Position numbers and translations under genes: made by a program
The notes under the pieces: model-generated
Seen by the model: the letters and a program-made list of their open reading frames with translations, nothing else
Database searches by the model: none
Told to the model about the DNA's origin: nothing
Shown: in pieces, positions 44,138 through 53,458 of the stretch
How positions within the stretch are numbered: the first letter of the stretch is position 1
How the letters are laid out: every line of letters starts with the position of its first letter
Assembly: GCF_025989125.1 (NCBI RefSeq)
Contig: NZ_JAPDNR010000001.1
Span: 6,436,087 to 6,500,086, forward strand
Length of the DNA: 64,000 bases
DNA from: Chitinophaga nivalis
GTDB lineage: Bacteria; Bacteroidota; Bacteroidia; Chitinophagales; Chitinophagaceae
Direction: 5' to 3'

Positions 44138-46031
44138 AAATCTGGTGTTTATATTTCAGGGAAGGAGATGCCAGGAAGCTACCCAGGCCTAATTCAGCCC
44201 ATTTAGCGTCTACTTTGGTAATGGTTTCATCGGCTGCCACAATGATATTGGGCCAGTCGCGTTCGAAATTATCCAGCAGTTTCGTTTTCTGGGTGCCATC
44301 CATACCAATGCCGCCCACATACTTTCCGGCCTGTGCGGTCGGCTTATTGATGACAAAGCTGTCGCGTTTGGGGTCCAGGTTATTGCAGAACCGCCATAAA
44401 GCAGAAGCCAGATCGCTTACATCCACCGTATTTTCCACATACAGGATCATCTTGATGCCTGCCAGGGCCGGCAGGGCATACAATTGCTCATTCAGCTCCC
44501 GTACATGAAACGGTCGGGTCTTCTCCACCGCTATCAGGATACAGGAAATATCATCCGCCAGCAGCTGGCTGTTGATACCTTTAATTTCCGGGAACTGCTG
44601 CATCAGCGCAGCCGCATCGATGGTGGCCGGCGTAGGCAGCTGCAGGTAGCTGCTATCTGTTTCCTCTTCGTATTTACGGGTACCGTCGATGCACATCTTA
44701 CCCCCAAAACCCATCTTGGAACAGGAGTGGTCCAGTACATCCATCGGCCCCTGGCTCAGGTATATATCCGTAGCCGGGTTGAGGTGCCGGAATACATACT
44801 GTGCCAGTGATTTATAATCGGTAATACTGGTGCCTTCATCTGCAACTACCAGTATTTTGTTAAACATCATTTGTCCGGCGCCCCACATGGCATTCATTAC
44901 TTTCTGGGCCTGACCGGCATAGTCTTTTTTAATCTGGGAGATGACAAGATTATGGAAAACACCTTCCACAGGCATTTCCATATTCATGATTTCCGGTACC
45001 AGCGTCATTTTGATCGGCGCCAGGAAAATACGTTCTGTGGCCTTTCCGATCCAGGCATCTTCCTGCGGCGGAATACCTACTATCGTAGACGGATATACGG
45101 CATCTTTGCGGTGGGTGATGGCGGTTACATGAAACCGGGGATACCAGTCGGCCAGGGAGTAATAACCAGTGTGGTCTCCGAAAGGCCCTTCCCAGATCAG
45201 GTCTTCGGAAGGTTCTACATAGCCTTCTATCACAAAATCAGCATCGGCAGGTACTTCTATATCCGGCTGGGAAATACATTTCACCAGTTCCACTTTCTTT
45301 TTACGGAGAAAACCAGCCAGCATGTACTCATCCACATTTTCCGGCAACGGTGCTGTAGCAGAATAGGTATATACCGGATCGCCACCGAGTACAACGGCAA
45401 CGGGCATACGTTTATTCAGCTTTTTGTATTCCATAAAGTGTTTGGCAGATACTTTATGTTTATGCCAGTGCATACCGGTCATATCTTTTTCAAATACCTG
45501 CATGCGGTACATCCCTACGTTACGGCTGCCCGTCAGCGGATCTTTGGTATGAATAACCGGCAACGTGATAAAAGGGCCGCCATCTTTAGGCCAGCAGGTC
45601 AGCACCGGCAGTTTGCTCAGGTCCGGCTGGGTCATCACTACTTCCTGGCAGCTGCCTTTTCCACTCACTACTTTCGGCATCCAGGAGGCAAACTGTCCCA
45701 GTTTGGGCAGCAACGCCAGTTTATCCAGTATGCTTTCTTTAGGTTTTGATAATAATTTGAAGAGTTGTTCTATTTCACCCGCTACATCGTCCAGTTCCTG
45801 TACGCCCAGTGCCATGCACATTCTTTTATAGCTTCCCATGGCGTTGATCAGTACCGGAAAATCATATCCGGTATTTTCAAACAGCAGGGCTTTTCCGCCA
45901 TTGGGCGACTTACTGATCCTGTCTGTAATTTCAGCTATTTCCAAATGAGGGTCCACATAAGCGGTAATGCGCACCAGTTCTCCTGCCTGTTCCAATGCAT
46001 CAATAAAATGCCGGAGGTTTTTATATGCCAT
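44109..46031 (-). CDS. UbiD-family decarboxylase
   Basis: The ATG at 46031 (MAYKNLRHFIDALEQAGELVRI) gives 640 residues, typical of the longer Bacteroidota UbiD proteins. Conserved parts include GGKALLFENTGYDFPVLINAMGS near 47-69, GDHTGYYS near 290, AVYPSTIVGIPPQEDAWIGKATERIFL near 320-345 and GGIGMDGTQKTK near the end. The enzymes need prenylated FMN made by UbiX and remove carboxyl groups from aromatic acids in quinone synthesis. Since Bacteroidota make menaquinone, a role there is likely but inferred. Confidence 0.92.
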   Translation of the reverse strand: MAYKNLRHFIDALEQAGELVRITAYVDPHLEIAEITDRISKSPNGGKALLFENTGYDFPVLINAMGSYKRMCMALGVQELDDVAGEIEQLFKLLSKPKESILDKLALLPKLGQFASWMPKVVSGKGSCQEVVMTQPDLSKLPVLTCWPKDGGPFITLPVIHTKDPLTGSRNVGMYRMQVFEKDMTGMHWHKHKVSAKHFMEYKKLNKRMPVAVVLGGDPVYTYSATAPLPENVDEYMLAGFLRKKKVELVKCISQPDIEVPADADFVIEGYVEPSEDLIWEGPFGDHTGYYSLADWYPRFHVTAITHRKDAVYPSTIVGIPPQEDAWIGKATERIFLAPIKMTLVPEIMNMEMPVEGVFHNLVISQIKKDYAGQAQKVMNAMWGAGQMMFNKILVVADEGTSITDYKSLAQYVFRHLNPATDIYLSQGPMDVLDHSCSKMGFGGKMCIDGTRKYEEETDSSYLQLPTPATIDAAALMQQFPEIKGINSQLLADDISCILIAVEKTRPFHVRELNEQLYALPALAGIKMILYVENTVDVSDLASALWRFCNNLDPKRDSFVINKPTAQAGKYVGGIGMDGTQKTKLLDNFERDWPNIIVAADETITKVDAKWAELGLGSFLASPSLKYKHQIYGNEAVVQQ

Positions 46032-46057
46032 ATCAATTAATCTGATTAACGAGTGAA

Positions 46058-46065
46058 CAAAAGTA
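46058..46065 (-). promoter_or_regulatory. -7 element upstream of the UbiD gene
   Basis: TACTTTTG on the minus strand lies 26 bases before the ATG at 46031. Confidence 0.45.
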
Positions 46066-46083
46066 AACATACCGCGCCGCAAT

Positions 46084-46116
46084 AAAAAATGCCCCCCGCT
46101 AAATAGCAGGGGGCAT
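46084..46116 (-). terminator. Terminator of the small secreted protein gene at 46141
   Basis: ATGCCCCCCGCTA pairs with TAGCAGGGGGCAT with one mismatch. On the minus strand it is followed by six T. It lies about 25 bases after the stop. Confidence 0.85.
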
Positions 46117-46140
46117 CACATTTTATTTCATTTTCAGTTA

Positions 46141-46458
46141 TCAGTTCACAATACTAACACCGGCATGGAAAACAGCTCTGGGCCTTGGCGCCGGGTAATA
46201 ACGCGGCGGTGGCGGCGGTACTACCGGATAGTAGGCTGGTCGTACATATACAACCCTTCTTGGCGAACGATAGCAATCATCGTCCCAGCGACGGCGTTCC
46301 CAGTCTCTCCTCCGTTCGTGCCGGTCATGTTTGTCCCAGTGTTTATAATGCCCGTAGGCATTACCATGCCCGCGGTAACCGCGGTCGTATCCCCGTTGTG
46401 CATAGGTGCTGAGCACAGTGCCGCCTAAGAGCAGCATCAATAGCAATACTTTTTTCAT
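46141..46458 (-). CDS. Small secreted basic protein rich in Arg, Tyr and Pro
   Basis: The 105 residues carry a signal peptide (MKKVLLLMLLLGGTVLSTYAQ). The mature part is first Arg/His/Tyr/Gly-rich (YDRGYRGHGNAYGHYKHWDK, RRRDWERRRWDDD), then Pro-rich (VVPPPPPRYYPAPRP), and ends in a short hydrophobic tail. No domain is recognised. Such low-complexity envelope proteins are common in this phylum. A terminator follows. Confidence 0.65.
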   Translation of the reverse strand: MKKVLLLMLLLGGTVLSTYAQRGYDRGYRGHGNAYGHYKHWDKHDRHERRRDWERRRWDDDCYRSPRRVVYVRPAYYPVVPPPPPRYYPAPRPRAVFHAGVSIVN

Positions 46459-46572
46459 TTTTTCGGTTTTTAGTTCAAGATCGGTTGGCTAATATGAATG
46501 GTGATGGTGGTGTTACATCTACCGCTTTGATTGGTTACTATCCTATGAATACTTCTCCCTGTTAATGCGTTA

Positions 46573-46905
46573 CTATCCTATGAAAATAATGCCTGCTGTG
46601 GTGTTTTCCGTTCCCGGATAACTGATAAAAGCGTATCTGTGTTTTTTGTGAGATGAATGCCTGTATTTTTTGTGATATTTTTTATGATACTTTTTGTGTC
46701 TGACGTGATGTGGAGGCTGTGGCCGGGCATGCAGATGATGTGGTGGTAAAGGCGGCAGCGGCGGACGTGGCGGGTGCCTAGGTACCGGCGGATGCGGCAA
46801 ATGCGGCGGCAACGGAGGCCTCGGCGGGGCCGGTGGTCTATGCTGCGCTGTTACGGAACCACTGGTTATCAACATCACGGCAGCTGCATAAAAAAACTGC
46901 TTCAT
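46573..46905 (-). CDS. Small secreted Pro/His-rich protein
   Basis: The 110 residues have a signal peptide (MKQFFYAAAVMLITSGSVTAQ) and then about 45 residues dominated by Pro and His (PPLPPHLPHPPVPRHPPRPP). A Lys/His/Tyr repeat follows (HKKYHKKYHKKYRH). The histidine content suggests metal binding, but nothing proves it. It lies in tandem with the Arg/Pro-rich gene at 46141 and may be distantly related in composition only. Confidence 0.6.
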   Translation of the reverse strand: MKQFFYAAAVMLITSGSVTAQHRPPAPPRPPLPPHLPHPPVPRHPPRPPLPPLPPHHLHARPQPPHHVRHKKYHKKYHKKYRHSSHKKHRYAFISYPGTENTTAGIIFIG

Positions 46906-47063
46906 GGCTCATCGGTTTTGTCAAAGTTTACAGGCAGTTGCACACCAACTTATTTACAGGGTTGTTTCCTTACTCTCTCCGCGATTTGTGTCACTGCTAA
47001 CTGTAACAAGCTGGTGACTGCAATGTTTACCTGTTAGAACACATAAATTCAACAACTATGCCA

Positions 47064-47093
47064 ATAAAAAAATCCCGGCCACTGGCCGGGATT
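47064..47093 (-). terminator. Terminator of the DUF6089 gene
   Basis: AATCCCGGCC pairs with GGCCGGGATT around a 3-base loop. A run of seven T follows on the minus strand. Confidence 0.85.
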
Positions 47094-47126
47094 GTATCGT
47101 TCCGTAAGGTATTATCAGCAATCAGG

Positions 47127-47987
47127 TTAGAACACCGGACAGCGGGTTGCTTTCTGACGTCCCCATCCATTGCCACCGCCCAGGCGGTAGGTGATGGTTA
47201 CACCGGTAAAGCCGTACCAGTCTTTGTATTTATCAGATCCCCGTTTGGTACCATCTGCCGGATAAGTGCCCGGGATATTTTTACCACTCACTTCATCCCC
47301 GCGGAAGGCCATATCCACGGATCGTTGTCCCCGGTACGCCTGCAGCGTGTTTTTATCGACATAGTTGGTGCTCACATCGTCCAGGTAATCCGTCATGGTA
47401 GGCCGGAATCCGATCTCAAAGCCCAGCGTCCAGGTGTCGTTCAGGATGGCTTTAAAACCGGCGCCAAACGGAATAGCAATGGTAAACAGGTCGTAAGGCT
47501 GCCGCGACGGATATTGCGACAGGCCCTGTCCTTCCGTACCCAATGGACGCAGCCGGATCTTGTTGCCAGACTGGTCTTTGGCGGTAGGATCAAAACCGAA
47601 ACCGGCTACCCCGGCAAATACGTAGGGGGTAAAACCTTTCTCTTCTATATCAAAGAAATTAAACTCTCCTATCAGACTACCTTCAAATATATTAGACCGG
47701 AAACTCAGGTTCCGGGCCTGTAATGCTTTATCAGAACTGGTGCTGTCGGCAGCGGTCACAATACCCCAGGTAAAGCCGGCACGCACACTGAAATAACGGT
47801 TAATATCCCTTCTTACCAGCAAACCAATAGCCGGCCGGGTATATTTCAGGTCTACCCTTTGTTTGGTCAGATCCCCGCTGTAATTACTGATACCCAGAAA
47901 AGCGCCTACATGCCAGTCCTGTGCAAATCCGATAAAAGGAACTGCCATGAATAACAACCCTAGTACGGTAGATTTTTTGAATTTCAA
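47127..47987 (-). CDS. Outer-membrane beta-barrel protein, DUF6089 family
   Basis: The 286 residues start with a signal peptide (STVLGLLFMAVPFIGFAQ). The mature protein opens with WHVGAFLGISNYSGDLTK, typical of DUF6089, and continues as alternating beta strands (PAIGLLVRRDINRYFSVRAGFTWG, PYVFAGVAGFGFDP, WTLGFEIGFRPTMTDYLDDVS) up to WYGFTGVTITYRL. It is probably a small outer-membrane barrel. No partner gene is adjacent. The 177-base upstream gap shows no clear promoter. Confidence 0.85.
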   Translation of the reverse strand: MKFKKSTVLGLLFMAVPFIGFAQDWHVGAFLGISNYSGDLTKQRVDLKYTRPAIGLLVRRDINRYFSVRAGFTWGIVTAADSTSSDKALQARNLSFRSNIFEGSLIGEFNFFDIEEKGFTPYVFAGVAGFGFDPTAKDQSGNKIRLRPLGTEGQGLSQYPSRQPYDLFTIAIPFGAGFKAILNDTWTLGFEIGFRPTMTDYLDDVSTNYVDKNTLQAYRGQRSVDMAFRGDEVSGKNIPGTYPADGTKRGSDKYKDWYGFTGVTITYRLGGGNGWGRQKATRCPVF

Positions 47988-48164
47988 TGTATGTGATTTT
48001 TAGAGGTTAGTCTGATGAATCGTACCATTAACGTTTTTACTGACAGTTTTATTTGGTCTGACGGTTATACGCCACACAATTTTTGTCCGCCTGTTAATCC
48101 GTTTAACGGATCAGCAAAGATGTAAAAATAAATTAATAAACGAACGTACACATAAACAAATAAG

Positions 48165-48512
48165 CTAACATTTTATGTAGGCCCATCCGGCGGCCTGTCT
48201 TTCTACCAGGTGTGCTACAGCGGCCGGCACTACCGCCGTAAAAGCAAAAAGCTGCGTGGCATCCAACTGATGGCTGTTGAGCGTATTCTGACAAATCAGC
48301 CATTTCACCTCGCGTGCCACCAGTGACATAATTTTTTCCGTATATGGATTCTCGTGAGATAGCAATAAAGGCCAGGCATCGCCGTGTACCACCACTTCAA
48401 CGGCTATACGCGTTTCCCGGCTGCTGAAGTATTGAAGGAGGTTATTAAGCTGGCCCAATAAGGCTTTTGAAGCATCCGGTGCACCGGAGGTAATCTGAAA
48501 AACGACCTGCAT
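48165..48512 (-). CDS. DsrE-family protein
   Basis: The 115 residues match the small DsrE fold: QVVFQITSG at the start, LLNQLNNLLQYF-like first helix, IAVEVVVHGDAWPLL near 36-50, VKWLICQNTLN near 69-79 with a cysteine at the position often used in sulfur relay, and a C-terminal VERQAAGWAYIKC. DsrE-like proteins act in sulfur transfer or redox sensing; the exact role is unknown. A -7-like element lies 5 bases before the ATG. Confidence 0.82.
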   Translation of the reverse strand: MQVVFQITSGAPDASKALLGQLNNLLQYFSSRETRIAVEVVVHGDAWPLLLSHENPYTEKIMSLVAREVKWLICQNTLNSHQLDATQLFAFTAVVPAAVAHLVERQAAGWAYIKC

Positions 48513-48517
48513 GGTGA

Positions 48518-48525
48518 CAAACCTA
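48518..48525 (-). promoter_or_regulatory. -7 element of the DsrE gene promoter
   Basis: TAGGTTTG on the minus strand lies 5 bases before the ATG at 48512, implying a near-leaderless transcript. Confidence 0.45.
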
Positions 48526-48592
48526 CTAAATATTCAGAAAAAGAAATGGGTTAACAGGAAAAATAGCGGTGGATGCTGAAAAGGGAGATATC

Positions 48593-48841
48593 TTAGTCCC
48601 GGGCTTCCCCATCGGACGGTTCATTTTGGATTTCCTGTAACTGCGCTTCCAGTAACCGGTACTTAGCCGTTACTTCCCGCAACTGATATAACAAACCAGC
48701 CGCTTTCAATTCATGTTGCAACAGGTGAATGTGCGCAATCTGCAATGCTTTACGGTGCCGGAGCAGCAGTACCCAGCCTGCAAATAAAAAAAAACAAAGC
48801 AAAACAATAATAGCTATCATAATAACATATTTCAGGTGCAA
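48593..48841 (-). CDS. Small single-pass membrane protein with coiled-coil tail
   Basis: The 82 residues have one N-terminal membrane helix (YVIMIAIIVLLCFFLFAGWVLLL) and a following helix with heptad-like leucines (ALQIAHIHLLQHELKAAGLLYQLREV, LLEAQLQEIQNE), probably a coiled coil. No family is recognised. It precedes the DsrE gene by 80 bases on the same strand. Confidence 0.55.
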   Translation of the reverse strand: MHLKYVIMIAIIVLLCFFLFAGWVLLLRHRKALQIAHIHLLQHELKAAGLLYQLREVTAKYRLLEAQLQEIQNEPSDGEARD

Positions 48842-49284
48842 TAACCCACCAAGGTCTGGTGTCTGCTGCTGCCTTCCGGCAATGGTGTTGCGACTGGCGC
48901 AACCCCGGACTCAGGACTGATAGGACGAATACGTTAAATATTTTTTATTGGCTTGGACTTGCAATCTTCCCGATGGTGGTTCCTTTAATGGCATCTTTTT
49001 AAAGTTATTCAATCAATCTGACTTTGATTTGTCCGTTCTAGCTTTTTTCCGGAAAAAATCAATCAGATTGTTGCATTTAGCAACGATTTTGAAATACATT
49101 ATACAAAACACAAATACCAATATCATTTTATTATATTGATTATCAACACAATAAAATGATTTACAAAATTGTATCGTTAATCAACATAAAAAATTTAAAT
49201 TGTAAACCGCGTTTAAGACATTTTTACCATCAAGACAAAGCGTAACCGGTATTACTATTCCCATGAACATCCAAAACCCCTCGT
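48842..49284. other. AT-rich intergenic region before the AraC-type regulator
   Basis: The 443 bases contain no supported gene and are strongly AT-rich from about 49000 to 49210. Promoters for the divergent small membrane gene and the AraC gene should lie here, but no clear consensus was found. Confidence 0.4.
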
Positions 49285-50211
49285 ATGTCTAAATCCATGA
49301 TTCTTACCAAAGAGCAGCTGGAAAACTTTGCCCTCCAGGGACTATCCTTTGCAGATGACCACGTTAGCGATTCTTTTAACATCAAAGATGTAGCAGAAAG
49401 ACTGGGCATCTCCTACTCCTACTTTTATCATAATTTCACCGACTTCATGGGAGAGCCTTTCTGGCACTATGTGAAGCGCCACCGGCTGGAACTGGCAGCA
49501 GGCTTGCTACGACACAGCGGATACAACGTGAGTGAAATATCCGAACTATGCGGATACGCTACCACGGCAGCTTTTAGCAAGGCATTCAAACAACATTTCA
49601 AAGAAAGTCCGGTCAATTTCCGCCGCATCCTGGAACTACCCAACGAAAAAAGAACCCTGCAAATCACCGAATCCATCACCGCCGCTACCGGCAATGATCT
49701 GTACGGGAACTTTTTCAGCTACGACCGCTGCGAAAAAGTAGTGCTGCCGGATACCATCCTGTACTACTCTTTTATTTCCCGCGGGCAGAATCCTATTGGC
49801 GAAATGATCGCCAAAATGACCCACTATTACAACATGTTCCATAAAATGCTGACCCTCTTCGATCTGCCTCATAGCAGAATCATCACCGGTACCCTCGATT
49901 CCGTACCGGTTACCGACTATGAGAAACTATCGATGTTTGCAGGCATCAGCATTCCTGTCACGGCCAGCGCCACGTTGCAACAACTGAACAACAGTTTTTC
50001 TTTTCTGATGAAAAAAAGGGTGCCCGGTGGCAGCTATCTTAAACTGCCCGTTCCGATGGACTTTGCCACAGCTGGTATCCCTATGTATAATTTTATCAGC
50101 CGCAATTGTAAGGAGGGTATTTTTAAAATGAGCGGCAACCATTTCTTTATTTCACTGACAGGTCCGAAGTATTGCGAAATATTTATCCCGTTGCTCAAAA
50201 AACATTATTGA
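49285..50211 (+). CDS. AraC-family regulator with N-terminal HTH and C-terminal effector-binding-like region
   Basis: The 308 residues put the AraC double helix-turn-helix first (about 25-115: FNIKDVAERLGISYSYFYHNF, YNVSEISELCGYATTAAFSKAFKQHF), followed by a region of about 190 residues. That order is the Rob/SoxS-like one rather than the usual C-terminal HTH. The C-terminal part (ILYYSFISRGQNPIGEMIAKM, PHSRIITGTLDSVPV, FIPLLKKHY) could be a GyrI-like ligand domain, but this is weak. Targets are unknown. Confidence 0.82.
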   Translation: MSKSMILTKEQLENFALQGLSFADDHVSDSFNIKDVAERLGISYSYFYHNFTDFMGEPFWHYVKRHRLELAAGLLRHSGYNVSEISELCGYATTAAFSKAFKQHFKESPVNFRRILELPNEKRTLQITESITAATGNDLYGNFFSYDRCEKVVLPDTILYYSFISRGQNPIGEMIAKMTHYYNMFHKMLTLFDLPHSRIITGTLDSVPVTDYEKLSMFAGISIPVTASATLQQLNNSFSFLMKKRVPGGSYLKLPVPMDFATAGIPMYNFISRNCKEGIFKMSGNHFFISLTGPKYCEIFIPLLKKHY

Positions 50212-50246
50212 ACAACGGGACACTAATATGTATTACACCGGCTTAT

Positions 50247-51335
50247 TTATCTGGTAAAAATAGTCCGGAAGCAGTTTGCACTGGTATTCACAGTGTCCTG
50301 CTGGGGCACTTTCCCCTTTCCATAAAATTCATCGAGGAAATGGCCTACACCAGACCACACTGTCTGCATCATTCCCTGGTAGCGGGACTTCATTTCCGGA
50401 GTCGCCGTTTCGCGATAATTGAACATATCGTTCAACTGCGCCTTCGCATTGGCAGGCTTGCGCCAGGGACAGGTAATCACCGGTAATCCTTTCATGGCAA
50501 AATATACCGGCGTTTTATCCGGACGTTCATAATGCCAGTCGCAGATCATGACATCCTTCGGAATCAGATCTACCGCGCGGTGTGTATTATTCATACTGGC
50601 TTCCCACATACCCAGTCCGGTGGTTTTGCCATCCAGCAAACGATCGCCCCAGATCCACAGCTGACGGCCTTTCAGCGCCAGGTGGTTCCGGATCTTCTGT
50701 ACTTCACCGGCATACAATTCGGCTTTATCCAGGCCACTGCAACGGGGACATTTATCATCCCCGATATAAAATACTTCATCCATACCGGCATGAAAAGCCG
50801 TTGCCTCAAACGCGGCACAGATTTCATCTACCAGCTCAAATACAATTTTATGTACGCCCGGATGCAACGGACAATAACTCTTACAATACAAGCCATCGGC
50901 ATTAGGCCATACATATTTCTCCGGCATTTTTACCCAGGGCGTTTCATCGAACTCAGGATACACCCGCAACAATCCCATGGTAGTAACGGCCCACGACTGA
51001 TGCCCCAACAGATTGATCTGCGGAATAATCCGGATCTGATGTTTCCGGCAAGCCGCCACCAGCTGCTTTACCTGTGCCGCAGATAAAGCCGCGGAATCCC
51101 GTAATTCCGGATGAGAGGTATACTGGTAATTAAAATCCACACGTAACACCAGTGTGTTGATATGACGGGGCGCCAGCTCTTCGTCAATAAAACGCAGGAA
51201 AGGCGCCAGTTCATGCGGCAGCGGCGCGCTGATGCAAAATCCACGTACCGGCAACGAATCCACAGGCAAGGCTTTTGCAATGGTCGTCATGATACAGCTA
51301 CACCACAGTAGCAGACAGGTTATTAGTTTTTTCAT
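50247..51335 (-). CDS. GH20-like glycoside hydrolase (hexosaminidase-type), secreted
   Basis: The 362 residues have a signal peptide (LITCLLLWCSCIMTTIAKA). The TIM-barrel-like body shows NTLVLRVDFNYQY near 60-72, IRIIPQINLLGHQSW near 101-115, and HAGMDEVFYIGDDKCPRC near 182-199. Its D186-E187 pair corresponds to the catalytic Asp-Glu of GH20 enzymes. The separate beta domain of full GH20 proteins is missing, so it belongs to a short, divergent group. The probable role is cleavage of N-acetylhexosamine-containing glycans in the periplasm. Confidence 0.82.
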   Translation of the reverse strand: MKKLITCLLLWCSCIMTTIAKALPVDSLPVRGFCISAPLPHELAPFLRFIDEELAPRHINTLVLRVDFNYQYTSHPELRDSAALSAAQVKQLVAACRKHQIRIIPQINLLGHQSWAVTTMGLLRVYPEFDETPWVKMPEKYVWPNADGLYCKSYCPLHPGVHKIVFELVDEICAAFEATAFHAGMDEVFYIGDDKCPRCSGLDKAELYAGEVQKIRNHLALKGRQLWIWGDRLLDGKTTGLGMWEASMNNTHRAVDLIPKDVMICDWHYERPDKTPVYFAMKGLPVITCPWRKPANAKAQLNDMFNYRETATPEMKSRYQGMMQTVWSGVGHFLDEFYGKGKVPQQDTVNTSANCFRTIFTR

Positions 51336-51457
51336 AAGGGAATACTTTTATTATTTCAGCATGCAGACAAAATAACAAATGCTTTTTATGATCCGCAATA
51401 TTTTAGATGAACGCACAGATGATGATAATTAAAAGTGCGGGAACATCTCATTTTTAA

Positions 51458-51465
51458 TAAATTTG
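51458..51465 (+). promoter_or_regulatory. -7 element of the AI-2E-family transporter gene
   Basis: TAAATTTG lies 17 bases before the ATG at 51483. Confidence 0.45.
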
Positions 51466-51482
51466 ATAAAACAAAACAATCC

Positions 51483-52559
51483 ATGAACGAGTTTAAGCTC
51501 CCCTTTAATGCCCGCCTCACCTTTACCCTGCTATCGCTTATCCTTATGGTATACATAGCGCATATGGCCAGCGAAATCATTATCCCGCTTATTTTCGCAG
51601 CCCTCATCGCTATTATGCTGTTACCCCTGGTGCAGCTGTTGGAAAAATGGCGTTTCCCAAGGGGACTGGCCGCCGGCGTAGCCGTCTTGTTATTTATACT
51701 CGTGGTATTGCTGATCATGTTACTGATGGCCAAACAAATGGAAGCCTTTGTAGCAGACTTCCCCCAGCTGGAAAGAAAACTACTGCTCACCGTAGATACG
51801 ATACAGGTATGGGTCGACAATAAATTCCATATCAATTCCAGCACCCAGATGAGTTACCTGGAGAAAGCAGCCATGGGCACCCTGGGTACGGCTACCAGCT
51901 TTATCAGTCAGACCTTTCTCTCCCTTTCTTCCTTACTGATATTTATCGTATTTGTATTGCTGTATGCTTTCTTCATCCTCCTGTACCGCAACCGTCTGAT
52001 GCTATTTCTCGTCAAGCTGTTTCAGGAAAAACACCGCGATAAATTATTATCCGTTGTCACCAGCACCCGTTACATCATCAAAAGCTACCTGGGTGGCCTC
52101 CTGATAGAAATGATTGTAGTCGCCATTCTGAACACCGTCGTGTTCCTGATCCTGGGTATTAAATACGCCATCCTCCTGGGTGTCATGGCGGCATTGTTCA
52201 ACATCATTCCCTACATCGGTATCTTTACGGCACTGGTACTCAGTATGCTGGTGACGCTCACCACAGGTACGCCGGTAGCCGCATTACAGGTAGGTATCGC
52301 CTTATTCCTGGTTCACCTGCTCGACAGCAACGTATTACTCCCGCGCATCGTGGGGTCCAAAGTAAAAATCAATGCGCTGGTCACCATTATCGGCGTGGTA
52401 TTGGGCAACATGTTATGGGGCATACCAGGTATGTTCCTCGCGATTCCGATCATCGCCATTATGAAAATCATTTTTGAAAGCATCGAAGAAACTGCCCCAT
52501 GGGCCATCTTATTGGGAGAAGATGAAAGTAAAAAAGTGCCCAGAGTGGTAAAAAAATAA
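51483..52559 (+). CDS. AI-2E family transporter (PerM/YdiK type)
   Basis: The ATG at 51483 (MNEFKLPFNARLTFTLL) gives 358 residues. The pattern is two N-terminal helices (about 10-55), another near 60-80, a soluble helical segment near 85-140, then helices near 145-175 and five more to the C-terminus. The family block GIKYAILLGVMAALFNIIPYIGIFTALV near 225-252 and the DSNVLLPRIVGSKVKINALVTIIGVVLGN segment are typical. The transported substrate of most members is unknown despite the name. Confidence 0.92.
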   Translation: MNEFKLPFNARLTFTLLSLILMVYIAHMASEIIIPLIFAALIAIMLLPLVQLLEKWRFPRGLAAGVAVLLFILVVLLIMLLMAKQMEAFVADFPQLERKLLLTVDTIQVWVDNKFHINSSTQMSYLEKAAMGTLGTATSFISQTFLSLSSLLIFIVFVLLYAFFILLYRNRLMLFLVKLFQEKHRDKLLSVVTSTRYIIKSYLGGLLIEMIVVAILNTVVFLILGIKYAILLGVMAALFNIIPYIGIFTALVLSMLVTLTTGTPVAALQVGIALFLVHLLDSNVLLPRIVGSKVKINALVTIIGVVLGNMLWGIPGMFLAIPIIAIMKIIFESIEETAPWAILLGEDESKKVPRVVKK

Positions 52560-52574
52560 ATCACGACCTCCTGT

Positions 52575-52648
52575 ATCCTCCGCTTCCGGTATGCCAGCAC
52601 CGACAACGATCGTCGCTGATATACCCGAAGCGGAGGATATTTTTATTT
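52575..52648. terminator. Long bidirectional terminator
   Basis: An 18-bp stem (ATCCTCCGCTTCCGGTAT, one mismatch) encloses a loop with its own internal hairpin, and a T-rich tail follows. It separates convergent genes at 51483 and 52667. Confidence 0.8.
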
Positions 52649-52666
52649 CGGGAGATGTATATCCGG

Positions 52667-53329
52667 CTAGTTACGCCCGGCTACTTTCACCTGAGGGTTG
52701 CTCGTTATCCGGATCTCCGAACCCGCCGGCTTCCACTCCAGCGTAATTTTGTCGCTTAACAAGGTGTGATAAAATATTCCTTTGGTACGCGCTTCCGCTA
52801 TATGCGTGGCAGCCATAGACCAAAACGCCACGAAAAAATGTTCCATCGTCAGGCCGTTGCCGGTTAGCACGATGTTTTGCGTACACCGGGTCGCCGGGTT
52901 AATCTGTTGCCGGATCACCATACGCGGCCGGTCTTTGGCCTCGCAACCATCACAAGGCCCCAGCAGCGCAATCCGGGTAAAATCTTTTCCCCCGCCGGAA
53001 CCACCGATATCTACCTGCCATCTTCTTTCTTCCAGGTAATTTACCATTTCATTCACCCATGCCGCCCCGGTGCCGGCAAACATCACCAGATGCCCATGAC
53101 TGCTCTGTTGCTTCATCAGGTATTGCGCATTGTATTCTTTAATGGAACCATACATCTTGGTTACATAGGCGGAATCTGCATTGCCATAAATAACTGCCCG
53201 GCCGTTTTCTTTAGTAGCTCCCGGCGCCTGTTCCCGGGTGGTTTGTGCGGTTACAGGCATTGCAAATAAACCCAAACAAGCGATCGTCAACAAACATCTT
53301 TCAGGGAAAAAGGGACTTGTTTTTTTCAT
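52667..53329 (-). CDS. Secreted protein of unknown function with Cys pair and amidase-like pattern
   Basis: The ATG at 53329 gives 220 residues with a signal peptide (LLTIACLGLFAMPVTAQ). The mature protein contains SSHGHLVMFAGTGAAWVNEMVNYLEER, a glycine-rich GGSGGGKDFTRIALLG, and CDGC with a second Cys further on (TRCTQNIVLTG). No family is recognised. The nearest gene in the same direction is not close enough to be an operon partner. Confidence 0.65.
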   Translation of the reverse strand: MKKTSPFFPERCLLTIACLGLFAMPVTAQTTREQAPGATKENGRAVIYGNADSAYVTKMYGSIKEYNAQYLMKQQSSHGHLVMFAGTGAAWVNEMVNYLEERRWQVDIGGSGGGKDFTRIALLGPCDGCEAKDRPRMVIRQQINPATRCTQNIVLTGNGLTMEHFFVAFWSMAATHIAEARTKGIFYHTLLSDKITLEWKPAGSEIRITSNPQVKVAGRN

Positions 53330-53458
53330 AATACGCGTAAAGGATATGATTAAATGAGTCGTAAAGATAAATAAAACCGACACCCGATAAAACAGGAAAC
53401 CGGCCGGATGTACTACATCCGCACCGGCTTCTCTTTTATTGTAACACGTGACGACAAA

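Noticed and set aside
44871..45749. Plus-strand frame of 292 codons
   Set aside because: It is antisense to the UbiD gene and has no recognisable features.
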